This document shows, in pieces, positions 1-8,038 of a stretch of 64,000 nt of DNA (the first letter of the stretch is position 1; each line of letters starts with the position of its first letter). The stretch covers positions 599,664 through 663,663 of the forward strand of contig NZ_JAHBZI010000002.1 of NCBI RefSeq assembly GCF_019635515.1, given 5' to 3'. This DNA is from Sphingomonas sp. Lineage in GTDB: Bacteria; Pseudomonadota; Alphaproteobacteria; Sphingomonadales; Sphingomonadaceae. Both the position numbers and the translations under genes were made by a program. The notes below the pieces were generated by a model. It did no database searches. It was given only the letters and a program-made list of their open reading frames with translations, and was not told the DNA's origin.

Positions 1-860
1 AGGTGCGCTCCCTCGCCAATGTCCATGGCGCGGCGATCGCGGTCGCGCGTGGGGTCTCGCCTTATGAGAGCGTCGAGGAGGTGTGGCGCCGCGCCGGCGT
101 GCCGCGCGCCGCGATCGAGCGCCTCGCCGAGGCGGACGCGTTCCACTGTATCGCCGAGGATCGCCGGCAGGGTCTATGGAAGGTGAAGGGGCTCGGCGAG
201 GCGCCCTTGCCGTTGTTCGCCGCGGCCGATGCGCGCGAGGGCGGCTTCTCACCCGAAGGCGTTGAGCCGCGGGTCACCTTGCAGCCGCTGACCGATGGCC
301 GCGAGGTGGTCGAAGATTATCGCACGCTGCAGCTGTCGCTGCGCGCGCATCCGCTTCAATTCCTGCGCGGGCAGCTCGCCGCCGAGAAGGTGGTGCGCTG
401 TGCTGATCTCGCGAGTATCCGCGACGGCCGGCATGTCGAGGTCGCGGGCGTCATCCTGGTCCGCCAGCGGCCGGGCTCGGCACGCGGTGTGCTGTTCATC
501 ACGATCGAGGACGAAACCGGCGTCGCCAACGGCATCCTCTGGCCCGACCGTTTCGAGAAGCAGCGCCGCGTGGTGATGTCCGCGTCGATGGTGTCGTTGC
601 GCGGGCGTCTCCAGAAGGAGGGTGCGGTGATCCATGTCATCGTCGATCGCGTGGTCCCGCGGGACGAGATGCTGCGCTCGGTCGGAAGAATGAAGATGCC
701 TGTGACCTTCGGGCGCGGTGACGGTGCCACCCATGCCGGTGCGCCGGATCGCGGCGAGCCCGGCTGGCGTCCAGGGCCTCGCGATCTCTATTCGCCGCCC
801 TTTCCCAATGGTGTTGATCCGGAAGACCTCATCAAGGTGCGCAGCCATGATTTCCATTAG
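1..860 (+). CDS. dnaE2: Error-prone DNA polymerase DnaE2/ImuC, C-terminal part
   Basis: The 5' end lies outside the window; the first full codon is at 3 and 285 residues are visible. They match the C-terminal third of DnaE2, the ImuC translesion polymerase that works with ImuA and ImuB in SOS mutagenesis. Residues about 100-225 form the OB-fold region, with a hydrophobic strand (VEVAGVILVRQRPGSA) followed by ITIEDETG and GILWPD, all usual for the family. The end (SPPFPNG...KVRSHDFH) is the normal DnaE2 terminus, so the 3' end is intact. The polymerase active-site domain is upstream and cannot be judged. imuA-imuB-dnaE2 cassettes are common on sphingomonad mobile elements; whether this copy belongs to the element or to the chromosome is not clear from here. 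Confidence 0.9.
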   Translation, partial: VRSLANVHGAAIAVARGVSPYESVEEVWRRAGVPRAAIERLAEADAFHCIAEDRRQGLWKVKGLGEAPLPLFAAADAREGGFSPEGVEPRVTLQPLTDGREVVEDYRTLQLSLRAHPLQFLRGQLAAEKVVRCADLASIRDGRHVEVAGVILVRQRPGSARGVLFITIEDETGVANGILWPDRFEKQRRVVMSASMVSLRGRLQKEGAVIHVIVDRVVPRDEMLRSVGRMKMPVTFGRGDGATHAGAPDRGEPGWRPGPRDLYSPPFPNGVDPEDLIKVRSHDFH

Positions 861-1274
861 CGGCGGTCTTGAAGTCGGGCGTCACCGTGTCCGAAATCTG
901 TATGCATATTTCGGACAGGCCGATCTCCTCCTCTCCGAAATCAGTCGGCGGCAATTTCAGCGCAGCCGAGCCGAATCGCCACCAAGCGTTTGAATGTAAC
1001 CTGTCAGATATGACATGTTATGCGCGATAAGAATTCAGATATGAACACTTAGCGCTCCGTGTCAGCCTTGCGTCGTCACGTTCGCAGACTCGTTCGAGGT
1101 CGCGCGCCTGCGCGCTACTGCGCCTTTTCTTGCGCAAAGCCTCCGGCCAAGCCTCGTAATGTTGGCGGCTGGCTTGCGAACGGTCGTTCAAAGCCACACA
1201 TTGCCGGCACGGATAGTCCTGCGGCCGCTTGCCCCTAACGCCCATGGATAGCCAGGGAGAGGTTTGAGGCCGGC
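861..1274. other. Gene-free region after dnaE2
   Basis: No convincing gene. Besides the dyad at 888-917 it holds a 10-bp direct repeat, TCAGATATGA, at 1004-1013 and 1035-1044 (31 bp apart) in a locally AT-rich stretch (about 990-1050) that could carry a promoter. A 75-codon minus-strand ORF (1018-1245) shows no recognisable family or ribosome-binding site. Confidence 0.4.
888..917. repeat. Perfect 10-bp inverted repeat, 10-bp spacer
   Basis: TGTCCGAAAT and ATTTCGGACA face each other across 10 bp, 28 bp after the dnaE2 stop. No T-run follows, so an ordinary Rho-independent terminator is not supported. A further half-site (TCCGAAAT) lies about 40 bp on. It could be a protein-binding dyad, a recombinase site or an RNA hairpin. 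Confidence 0.5.
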
Positions 1275-1997
1275 GTGGGAATCGACGTATCGGCGGCGAA
1301 GGTCGTCACTATCAACGATCATCATGAGAATGCGGTCGACACCTCGGTCGATCGCAACCCCACGCGCAGCGGCTTCAAGGGCATTCCGCTGCTGCACGTA
1401 TTCAGTCGCAACCAGATGGGACCGCGCCGCGATGACGGAAATCCGCTGGTCCACGCGCTCAAGGGCCGGCGCGGCTTCACGATCATGCCCTATTGGAAGA
1501 ACCAGCTGCTGGGCCGTGCAAAGGCGATCCTGGCCAAGGTCGAGGGCGAGCTGAAAGAATTCGACTTCATCCTTCCCATTCCGTCCTCCTCGCCCTTTTG
1601 CGGTGAATTCGCGGACCTGATTTCGGAGGTTTCTGGCGTTCCCGTGCTCCCCTCCAATTTCCTGAGAAAGCGGCTGGTTGGCGAGTTGCTGGCAGAGAAT
1701 CAGGCTACCCCGCCCAAGATGCGCGCGGGTCTGAAGCAGCCATTCGCGGCGCAGATGTACGCCTGGGGAGAGATGGACCCGGCTGCGACCTATCAGGCCA
1801 AGGATATCGACCTGCGCTTGAGGCTGCTCTTTCGCGCCTTCGATCTTGAGGGGGATGTGCCGGACATCGCGGGCAAGCGAATCCTGGTGGTCGATGACAT
1901 TTTTGCCAGCGGATCGTCGCTTTCCTCGGTCCGCGATATCCTGCAGGGTCAATTGGGCGCGACGGCGGCAGGCATCTGTTTCCTCAGTGGCTCGTGA
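1275..1997 (+). CDS. Phosphoribosyltransferase-like protein
   Basis: 240 residues, GTG start with a purine-rich stretch (gggagagg) about 12 bases upstream. Residues 203-216 (ILVVDDIFASGSSL) are the PRPP-binding loop of type I phosphoribosyltransferases: hydrophobic strand, two acidic residues, then a small-residue turn. Residues about 97-117 (DFILPIPSSSPFCG) resemble the segment before the catalytic fold in ComF-type proteins, but the CxxC zinc residues of ComF are absent. The substrate cannot be named. It is a lone gene ending about 210 bp before a strong terminator, between dnaE2 and the divergent gene pair, i.e. in accessory DNA. Orphan PRTases of this sort occur in competence and in some mobile-element or defence loci. 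The fold is fairly sure, the function unknown. Confidence 0.65.
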   Translation: MGIDVSAAKVVTINDHHENAVDTSVDRNPTRSGFKGIPLLHVFSRNQMGPRRDDGNPLVHALKGRRGFTIMPYWKNQLLGRAKAILAKVEGELKEFDFILPIPSSSPFCGEFADLISEVSGVPVLPSNFLRKRLVGELLAENQATPPKMRAGLKQPFAAQMYAWGEMDPAATYQAKDIDLRLRLLFRAFDLEGDVPDIAGKRILVVDDIFASGSSLSSVRDILQGQLGATAAGICFLSGS

Positions 1998-2210
1998 GGG
2001 GTTTCGAGGCGCTGACCTTGACTTCTCGGGGCTTTTTGCCTACCTAGACGTTGTTGAATCGGAGCAATCCGCGACCTTGTATCAACCTCAGGGTCGTTAA
2101 ATATGAGGCAGGGCGTCAAAACTCTGCAGGTCCGCGCTAGCACCTTTCCCGAGGTCAAGCCCGTAAGGGGAAAGTTTCGGGAAGACCATGAAGCGGATGG
2201 TCGGAATTCG

Positions 2211-2240
2211 AAAGGGAGGCTTCACGGCCTCCCTTTTTTT
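2211..2240 (+). terminator. Strong Rho-independent terminator
   Basis: A perfect 10-bp stem (aaagggaggc / gcctcccttt) with a 6-base loop ends in seven T residues. It would stop transcripts from the phosphoribosyltransferase gene before they run into the convergent gene whose stop is at 2273. A weaker 7-bp hairpin (2144-2150 / 2168-2174) lies just upstream. Confidence 0.85.
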
Positions 2241-2272
2241 GCTTTTTCGCCGGGAAGGGACCGTTGCCCGAC

Positions 2273-3148
2273 TCAATATTCCGTTTTCGAATGAGCCGGA
2301 ATAACGAACTCCTGCACATAGGGCACTGACCGCGACCGGTTCATGGCGTCCCAGTACATCGCATGTACGATCGGCTCCTGAATCGCGGCCGGGACATTAT
2401 AGCCATACATCGGAAACAGCTCGCTCCACCCTTCCGACCGGTGCCAAGAGCGACGGAATTCGGGCTGGAGGTAGCGATAGATCGCCCAGCGGATATTGTT
2501 GAGCAACTCGGCGATATGGCTCGCATGATAGATGAAGATATTGTCGGCGAACCACTCGTTGAACGACGGGATCGCCAGATAGGCCTGGCTCTCGCTGATC
2601 GGGCTGCCGGCTGCCGCCAGCAGGTCGCGCAATCGCTTGGTGTTCGCCTCAAGCCGGGCGAGGTTGTGCTTGGCGATATCGCCGCAGATGCGGATATATT
2701 GAAGTCGTGAGACCTTGAGGTCCGTCACGACATCGATCCCGTGGAGGTTCACCCCTTCGGTGACGAATTCGCGCTCGAGCCATGCCGTAAATCCCTCGAC
2801 CGCAGCCAAAAGCTCCGAGGCGTCGTGATTGAACACGGGGTTGGCGCAGACCTGCCGGAGGTGGAACAGGAAGGTGAGGTTGGATGGTGCGGTGCCGCTG
2901 GGCGGCTCCTGCAAACCGAGCGGGATCGGCCTGCCGCTATAGCCTCGCGTCTGGGACAGGAAGTCGGCGAGCAGGATGAGGAACAGCTGGCGGTGCTGAC
3001 TGCTCGGGAACCAGAGGTTGGAAATCTCGACGCGATCGGTCTTCTCGAAGATGGCCCAATTGACCATCCCGTCGATCATATCCCACGCGCTGTTGAGGAT
3101 GATCGCCTCGCGCTCGGTGTCGTTCAACTTGTCTCCCCCGACCGCCAT
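2273..3148 (-). CDS. Unrecognised protein, divergent partner of HEPN-motif gene
   Basis: I do not recognise this family. The frame is open to a TTG at 3187 (304 codons); I chose the ATG at 3148 (291 residues, MAVGGDKLND...) although neither start has a clear Shine-Dalgarno site. The protein is soluble and mostly helical, rich in aromatic residues, with no signal peptide or membrane segment. Near the middle is a helix with R-I-C-G-D-I-A-K-H (R and H seven residues apart) followed by NLARLEANTKRL; a helix of this type is seen in HEPN-like bundles, but the spacing is not the catalytic R-x4-6-H. The start faces the start of the 429-residue gene at 3212, so they share one short control region. Function unknown. 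Confidence 0.6.
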   Translation of the reverse strand: MAVGGDKLNDTEREAIILNSAWDMIDGMVNWAIFEKTDRVEISNLWFPSSQHRQLFLILLADFLSQTRGYSGRPIPLGLQEPPSGTAPSNLTFLFHLRQVCANPVFNHDASELLAAVEGFTAWLEREFVTEGVNLHGIDVVTDLKVSRLQYIRICGDIAKHNLARLEANTKRLRDLLAAAGSPISESQAYLAIPSFNEWFADNIFIYHASHIAELLNNIRWAIYRYLQPEFRRSWHRSEGWSELFPMYGYNVPAAIQEPIVHAMYWDAMNRSRSVPYVQEFVIPAHSKTEY

Positions 3149-3211
3149 CCCAAGCCGAATGCTTTGACGATCTAGCCTGACCCACAATCGGCGTGCGACA
3201 CTGGATGCGCA

Positions 3212-4501
3212 ATGACCACAGATCGTCTCGACCAGACCAGGGCTGCCCTGGCGCCCCTATGGGCATTAAAGCCGCCAGGGCCTGCGGACCTTTATCGTCA
3301 TCCTGCCTTCACGGCATTCAAGGCATTTTGCGCGGATACGTTTCCCGCCGCGGATACCGGGCTCGGCTTCTCGTTCGGTCTAAGTGATGCGCTGCGCAGT
3401 GCGGGCCTTCCCTGTCTGATGAAGGGACCGGCGCTACCCCTTTCGCTCGATGAGGGTGCCGGTGCATTCGTGCGCGCCTTCGAGACGCCGACCGTGCGGC
3501 GAACCTATCTGTGCCCGCTGGACCTGGCGGGCGATCTTCCCGAAATGCGCTTCGGCGACGCATCCGTACGCCACTATACCGCCTCGGAGCTCGACGACCT
3601 TTTCGACGCTCCCCGGCTGGCGAGACACTATCCGCAGCTCCCGCTCGATAGCCGGCGCCTGGCGCAATTCCGCTGGTTGGTGGTCGAGGAGCAGGCTCTC
3701 GCCGTCCCGCGCGCTGGGCAGCGTGCCATGCCGTTCCTCTACGAGACGCTCAATCGTGACTATGGTGCGATCGAGCCGCATGCGGGCAGCCATCCGGCAG
3801 CCGTCGGCGACGCCTTGTTCGGCCTGCTGCTCGCGCCATGGGAGGATTGGCATTCGCTCGAATATGATTGGCGCGCATTCTCGATCCCGTGGATCCACAC
3901 CGCCTCGGACGATCTTTTCGTTCGACCGCGCTCGGTTCCTTCGGCGGACACGCTGACTTGGGAGGACGCCTCCCACCAGGAATATGATGGCGAAATCATC
4001 GAATATCAGCGTCCTGTTCATATCTATCTCGACGACGAAGCGGAGGTGGTGCTCGCCGGGTTCGATCCTGGCTGGTGGGTCCGGATCGAAGCGGCGGGGA
4101 AGACCCCATTGTTCGAAACACCGGTCAGGCATATTCTGCTCCGCGCCGCATTCAGCGACGGGATGGACCAGATCATGGCGCATATGACGATGATCGAAGC
4201 GGCGCTGGGCTTGCGGTCTGATTTCGGGAATTCAAGCAAGCCGAGAATGACCGCGAAGGGTCGGGTGGCAAAGCGGGTCGAGCTGCTGCTTGCGGACCCC
4301 AAGGCCGGCGTGGACTATGAAGCCATGTTCGAGACGCGCAGCGCCTTCGTTCACGGCCGCGCCTTTCAGGGGACGGTGTCGAGCAAGGACCGCAACCTCG
4401 CCCGCAGTCTCGCGCGACGCGTGGCGGTCGCGCTGATCGATGTCGCCAATGGCCCGGCCGGGCAGACAACACGCGAAGATTATTTGAACAGCCTTGCCTG
4501 A
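3212..4501 (+). CDS. Unknown protein with C-terminal HEPN-type R-x4-H motif
   Basis: 429 residues. The N-terminal 300 residues match nothing I know: a mixed alpha/beta region rich in Trp, Asp and Pro with no membrane segment. The C-terminal 120 residues are helical and include the sequence MFETRSAFVHGR, in which R376 and H381 fit the R-x4-H motif of HEPN ribonucleases, in the setting (R-S-x-F/I-V-H-G) typical of ApeA-like HEPN domains. By inference it may be an RNase toxin or defence effector, with the N-terminal region sensing or regulating. It is divergent from the unknown gene at 2273-3148 with 63 bp or less between them, which suggests co-regulation. The family call rests on one motif and its context. 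Confidence 0.65.
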   Translation: MTTDRLDQTRAALAPLWALKPPGPADLYRHPAFTAFKAFCADTFPAADTGLGFSFGLSDALRSAGLPCLMKGPALPLSLDEGAGAFVRAFETPTVRRTYLCPLDLAGDLPEMRFGDASVRHYTASELDDLFDAPRLARHYPQLPLDSRRLAQFRWLVVEEQALAVPRAGQRAMPFLYETLNRDYGAIEPHAGSHPAAVGDALFGLLLAPWEDWHSLEYDWRAFSIPWIHTASDDLFVRPRSVPSADTLTWEDASHQEYDGEIIEYQRPVHIYLDDEAEVVLAGFDPGWWVRIEAAGKTPLFETPVRHILLRAAFSDGMDQIMAHMTMIEAALGLRSDFGNSSKPRMTAKGRVAKRVELLLADPKAGVDYEAMFETRSAFVHGRAFQGTVSSKDRNLARSLARRVAVALIDVANGPAGQTTREDYLNSLA

Positions 4502-4611
4502 CGCCTTAGTGTTCCGATGGTGGAGGTCCGGAAGGCGAAGGCTTTCCTGGAGGCCCCTCGGCTGCCGGTCGCATGCCTTTCGCGGGTGCTTCGCCCCACG
4601 TCGATCGGCTG

Positions 4612-4690
4612 AGAGGAAGAGGGCGGCCGTTCGGCCGTGACGGGTCAGGGCCGGGAGAGAGTCTTTCGGCGCCCGTCGCGGAGAATTTCC
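4612..4690 (+). promoter_or_regulatory. Structured 5' leader, copy 1 (before DUF932 gene)
   Basis: A stem at 4635-4644 / 4672-4681 (10 bp, one G-T pair) closes a 27-base loop that is identical at 25 of 27 positions to the loop before parB (5963-5989). The loop itself can form a 5-bp inner stem (gccgg / tcggc) capped by GAGAGAGTCTT. The GGAG Shine-Dalgarno (4680-4683) overlaps the 3' arm of the outer stem, so folding could hide it. The loop is conserved between copies but the outer arms differ in sequence and still pair. An aggaagaggg element precedes both. It resembles the idea of the published radC RNA motif of proteobacterial mobile elements; I cannot confirm that identity. Confidence 0.65.
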
Positions 4691-5890
4691 ATGGCGACTG
4701 TCCTCAACTACGCTTCCGCGCCGCCACCGCGCACCGCGTCCTACAAGGTCGATATATCGAGGGGCCGGCGCATCGGGCGGGTCTCGTCCGAATGGTTCTC
4801 GCGGCCCGACGACGAGCGATATCTTTCCCTGCGCGAGCTTCACGCCGCGACCCTGGCGCGGGCCAGGCGCGCCACGACCCGGACCATCGAGACCCGCGAG
4901 GTGCGGGTGGAGGCGAGCCGCGACAATGCCGAGCGCCTGGCGCTCATCGTGCCCGGCCGTGCCGAGCCGGTCGCGCCCACCCACTGGTCGTTCGGCCAGC
5001 TCGCCAGCCTGGTCGGGGCGCCTTCGGGCTATCTGCGACAGTTGCCTGCGCCACTTGCCGGGATCAATCTCCAGCATGGCCTGCTCAGCCATCGCGGCGA
5101 GCTGATGAAGACGCTCGAAACCGAGAACGGGCGGACCGAGCTGCGCGCCGTGACCGGACCCGATTATGGCCGGATCTGGGACCACGAGCTGGTCGAGGCG
5201 GTGATGAAGATCGCCGGCAACGGTACCGGCGACACCCGCTGGAAGGTGCCCGGGTTGCTCGACTGGTCGACCATGATGCACAACCCGGATGTCGAGGTGA
5301 CCAGGGACACGACCACTCTCTACGCCAGCGACCGCGACGTCTTCCTGTTCCTGGTCGACGATGCCCATCCGATCGAAGCCGGGCGGCTGCCCAACGGCGA
5401 CCCGGACCTGTTCTTCCGCGGCTTCTACTGCTGGAACAGCGAGGTCGGCGCGAAGACGCTCGGCATGGCCAGCTTCTACCTCCGCGCGGTTTGCATGAAC
5501 CGCAACATCTGGGGCGCCGAGGGCTTCGAGGAGATTAGCATTCGCCATTCGAAGTTCGCGGCGAACCGCTTCGCGCACGAGGCGGCGCCCGCGCTGGAGA
5601 ATTTCGCGACCTCCTCGCCACAGCCGTTCATGACGGGCATCCTTGCGGCGCGACAGCGGATCGTCGCCCGCACCGATGAGGACCGGCAGGACTTCCTGCG
5701 CAAGCGCGGCTTCTCCAAGGCCGAGACCGGCAAGATCATCGCCACCGTACTCGACGAGGAGGGGCATCCGCCCGCCTCGATCTTCGACTTCGTCCAGGGG
5801 ATCACCGCGCTGGCGCGGGACAAACCCCATCAGGATGCGCGGCTCGATCTCGAGGGCAAGGCCTCGAAGCTCCTCTCCGCGGTCCACTGA
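4691..5890 (+). CDS. DUF932 domain protein (phage/plasmid-like protein)
   Basis: 399 residues from the ATG at 4691. The frame is open to 4637, but the shorter start is preferred because the structured leader and GGAG lie directly before it. The protein matches DUF932, a family found on plasmids, phages and ICEs of proteobacteria. Recognisable parts are the middle segment RTELRAVTGPDYGRIWDHEL, the LDWSTMMHNP region, SDRDVFLFLVDD and the GFYCWNSEVG...CMNRNIWGAEG block. Length is normal and the gene is intact. No biochemical role is established for the family; it usually sits with ParB-like and DUF2493 genes, as here. Codon use and GC content match the neighbours. Confidence 0.85.
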   Translation: MATVLNYASAPPPRTASYKVDISRGRRIGRVSSEWFSRPDDERYLSLRELHAATLARARRATTRTIETREVRVEASRDNAERLALIVPGRAEPVAPTHWSFGQLASLVGAPSGYLRQLPAPLAGINLQHGLLSHRGELMKTLETENGRTELRAVTGPDYGRIWDHELVEAVMKIAGNGTGDTRWKVPGLLDWSTMMHNPDVEVTRDTTTLYASDRDVFLFLVDDAHPIEAGRLPNGDPDLFFRGFYCWNSEVGAKTLGMASFYLRAVCMNRNIWGAEGFEEISIRHSKFAANRFAHEAAPALENFATSSPQPFMTGILAARQRIVARTDEDRQDFLRKRGFSKAETGKIIATVLDEEGHPPASIFDFVQGITALARDKPHQDARLDLEGKASKLLSAVH

Positions 5891-5928
5891 CCCACGCCTT
5901 TCGTCTCCTGCGGCGCGGCCCTCCTCCT

Positions 5929-6009
5929 AGAGGAAGAGGGCTGCGCCGCTCCCATGGCGGAGTGAGGGCCGGGAGAGAGTCTTCCGGCGCTCCGCCATGG
6001 AGAACCGAC
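5929..6009 (+). promoter_or_regulatory. Structured 5' leader, copy 2 (before parB)
   Basis: Second copy of the leader at 4612-4690. An 11-bp perfect stem, 5952-5962 / 5990-6000 (ccatggcggag / ctccgccatgg), closes a 27-base loop nearly identical to copy 1, with the inner stem gccgg / ccggc. GGAG at 5999-6002 is partly inside the outer stem, seven bases before the ATG at 6010. Arms differ from copy 1 but pair equally well, which is the signature of a conserved RNA structure. Confidence 0.65.
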
Positions 6010-6942
6010 ATGGCGAAAGCCCAACCCAAGCTCGTCCTTGCGCCCGCGCAGGGGATTCCCTTCAACCTGCTGGTCCTGTCCCAGGCCAATGTCCGCCGCG
6101 TCAAGAACGGCGTCACCATCGAGCAACTGGCGGCGGACATCGAGCGTCGCGGCCTGCTCCAGGGTCTCAGCGTCCGGCCGCTGCTCGATGCCGATGGCCA
6201 GGACACCGGCACCTTCCATGTGCCGGCGGGCGGCCGGCGCTTCCGCGCACTGGAAATCCTGGTCAAGCGCAAGCGGCTCGCGGCCGACGCGATCGTTCCC
6301 TGCGTCGTCAAGCCGGCCGACGCTGACGTCTCCGCCGAAGAGGACAGCCTTGCGGAGAATGTCCAGCGCGAGGCGCTCCACCCGCTCGACGAATTCCGCG
6401 GCATGAAGAATCTCGTCGACCAGGGCGGCGAGATCGAGGACGTCGCGGCCCGCTTCCACGTCACGCCTGCGGTGGTACGCCAGCGGCTCAAGCTCGCCTG
6501 CGTGTCGCCGGCGCTGCATGAAGTCTACGCCGCCGACGGCATGACCTCAATGCGGATCTCCGCGCGATCGGTCTCGACCGGCTCAGGGATCAGATCCTCG
6601 CGCAACTTCATGGCGACGACCGCACCTAAACCTGTCGCCGGCATCGCTTCTGCGTCCCGGCTGCTGGAGTCCGCGTCACGCGCCTTCCCAGAGGGCGACC
6701 GGTCGGCAGCGCCCGCGCCAGTGCAACCCGTTCGCGCGGCTATTTTCCGCCGCGGGCTTGTCGCCCGCTTTGCATCGCGAACCAAAATAGCCGCGCTTCC
6801 GGGTCCTCCGCTGCGCTTCGGCGGCCGCCGGCCTTGCCGTCCGCTGCGCTCGGCCGTGCACGACCGCCTGCGCCACCGCCTTTTGTCGCCAGGAAGGCCG
6901 CAAGCGACGCGGCCACAGCCCGGGAGAATTCGAAGTGGATGA
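6010..6942 (+). pseudogene. ParB/RepB/Spo0J-like protein, truncated by a junction
   Basis: Residues 1-179 from the ATG at 6010 are a good ParB N-terminal region: a ParB/Srx nuclease-like fold with PAGGRRFRALE (box II type), an EEDSLAENVQRE helix, then a helix-turn-helix ending in VVRQRLKLACVSPALHEVYAADGMT. ICE ParB proteins of this type are normally several hundred residues longer. After about 6546 the frame runs on to 6942 as low-quality Arg/Pro/Ala sequence. Another frame over 6543-6629 reads like the C-terminal end of a different gene (ADLRAIGLDRLRDQ...HGDDRT, stop 6627-6629). A deletion therefore seems to have joined the parB 5' part to the tail of another ICE gene. The partition function is probably lost, though a DNA-binding fragment could still be made. 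Confidence 0.7.
6734..6796. repeat. 13-bp inverted repeat around an inner hairpin
   Basis: Perfect arms gcgcggctatttt (6734-6746) and aaaatagccgcgc (6784-6796) enclose 37 bp that hold a second hairpin, gcgggc-ttgtc-gcccgc (6751-6767). It lies in the roughly 300-bp non-coding stretch before the DUF2493 gene. A looser version of the same plan (gcggactttctt ... aagaaagcccgc) lies before the DUF736 gene near 13.82-13.88 kb. Role unknown; leader or attenuation structure is a guess. Confidence 0.5.
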
Positions 6943-7858
6943 CGTTCACGACATTGGCGAAGGCGGCGGATCGCAGTTTTCGCACTTGCTGCAGGAGCTA
7001 GAACTCTTCGGGCGCAGGCCGTTCGAGGACGAACTCGATCCAAGGCCATTGCCCGAGGGTAGGCTGGTCGAGGCGGCCGCAGCCGACACGTTCGATGCCA
7101 TGGGTGCCAGCCTCGCGGACACGCGCCTTGAGCCCGAACTGGAGGAACTGCTCTGGGGCTTCACCAACGTCTTCCACCGTGCGGTCGAACGGGCCGATCA
7201 CCAGCTGGACGCCAACGAGCTGGCGCAGAAGCGGTCGCAGCGCGAGCAGGACGGATCGGAGGTGGCTTCGGTCGAACTTGAGACGCTCATCGCTGTGGGC
7301 CGCACCATGATCGAGCGCCGCGATGCGATGGAAGCCTTTCGCGAAGCGTTCGCAGAGCAGTTTCGGCATCATCTGCGCAAGCCCTGGCTACCCAAGACCG
7401 GGTCGATGCTCAACCGGCGGGCGATGACCGCCGCGGTGATCGAGAGCCGCGAATTCGTCAACGACCGGCGATATGCCGATGCAAAGCTGCTCGTGCCTCC
7501 CGGGGAGCGCATCTATGTCAGCGGCGGCGCTGATTATTCGGACCATCGCACGATCTGGCAGGTGCTCGATCAGGTGCACGGTCGCCATCCAGGCATGGTG
7601 CTTCTCCATGGCGCTTCGCGCACGGGCGCCGAGCATATCGCAGCCCTTTGGGCTCGCGAGCGCAAGGTGCAGCAAGTTCCGATCGCCCCCGACTTCGCCA
7701 AGCACAGCCGTGGATCCGCACCGTTCAAGCGCAACGACCAGGTGATCGGCCTGATGCCGCGCGGCATCATCATCTTCCCCGGCGGCGGCATCCAGAACAA
7801 TCTGTTCGACAAGGCGCGCAGCGCCGGGATCGCGATCATCGATCACCGGCGGCGATGA
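6935..7858 (+). CDS. DUF2493 (SLOG-type nucleotide-binding) protein
   Basis: 307 residues, GTG start with GGAG nine bases before. The C-terminal 120 residues carry the DUF2493/YspA core of the SLOG superfamily of Rossmann-like folds: ERIYVSGGADYSDHRTIW (191-208), VLLHGASRTGAE (222-233), the small-residue FPGGG turn (281-285) followed by NNLFDKA, and a C-terminal hydrophobic strand. SLOG proteins bind nucleotides or their derivatives and are frequent in mobile elements. The N-terminal 150 residues are helical and charged and are shared by ICE-borne members. The ligand is not known. It follows the broken parB and precedes the sigma-like gene in the order usual for sphingomonad ICEs. Confidence 0.85.
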   Translation: MDDVHDIGEGGGSQFSHLLQELELFGRRPFEDELDPRPLPEGRLVEAAAADTFDAMGASLADTRLEPELEELLWGFTNVFHRAVERADHQLDANELAQKRSQREQDGSEVASVELETLIAVGRTMIERRDAMEAFREAFAEQFRHHLRKPWLPKTGSMLNRRAMTAAVIESREFVNDRRYADAKLLVPPGERIYVSGGADYSDHRTIWQVLDQVHGRHPGMVLLHGASRTGAEHIAALWARERKVQQVPIAPDFAKHSRGSAPFKRNDQVIGLMPRGIIIFPGGGIQNNLFDKARSAGIAIIDHRRR

Positions 7859-8038
7859 TCGCCGCCGACACTGCCAAAGCCGGGCGAGCCTGTCCTGGGC
7901 CCGCGCCGGCGCGCCGCAACATGGACCTGCGGCCCATGTCCTCCACGTCGTTCCGGCCCTTCGGGTGCGCCCCACCTCCTGTCGCGGGCCCGCACCGCCT
8001 CTCCCCCGGCTTCGGCCGATATGTCATGGAGAATGATC

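Noticed and set aside
1081..1096. GTTC...GTTC near 1080
   Set aside because: The spacer is 8 rather than 7 bases, so it does not fit the LexA box.
1018..1245. 75-codon minus-strand ORF
   Set aside because: Charged sequence, but no ribosome-binding site, no partner and no family; not enough to call.
2103..2294. 63-codon plus-strand ORF
   Set aside because: It runs through the strong terminator at 2211-2240 and into the end of the opposite gene.
4232..5887. 551-codon minus-strand ORF
   Set aside because: It is antisense to the DUF932 gene and the 3' part of the HEPN-motif gene. Composition is Arg/Gly/Glu rich with no domain, as expected for shadows in GC-rich DNA.
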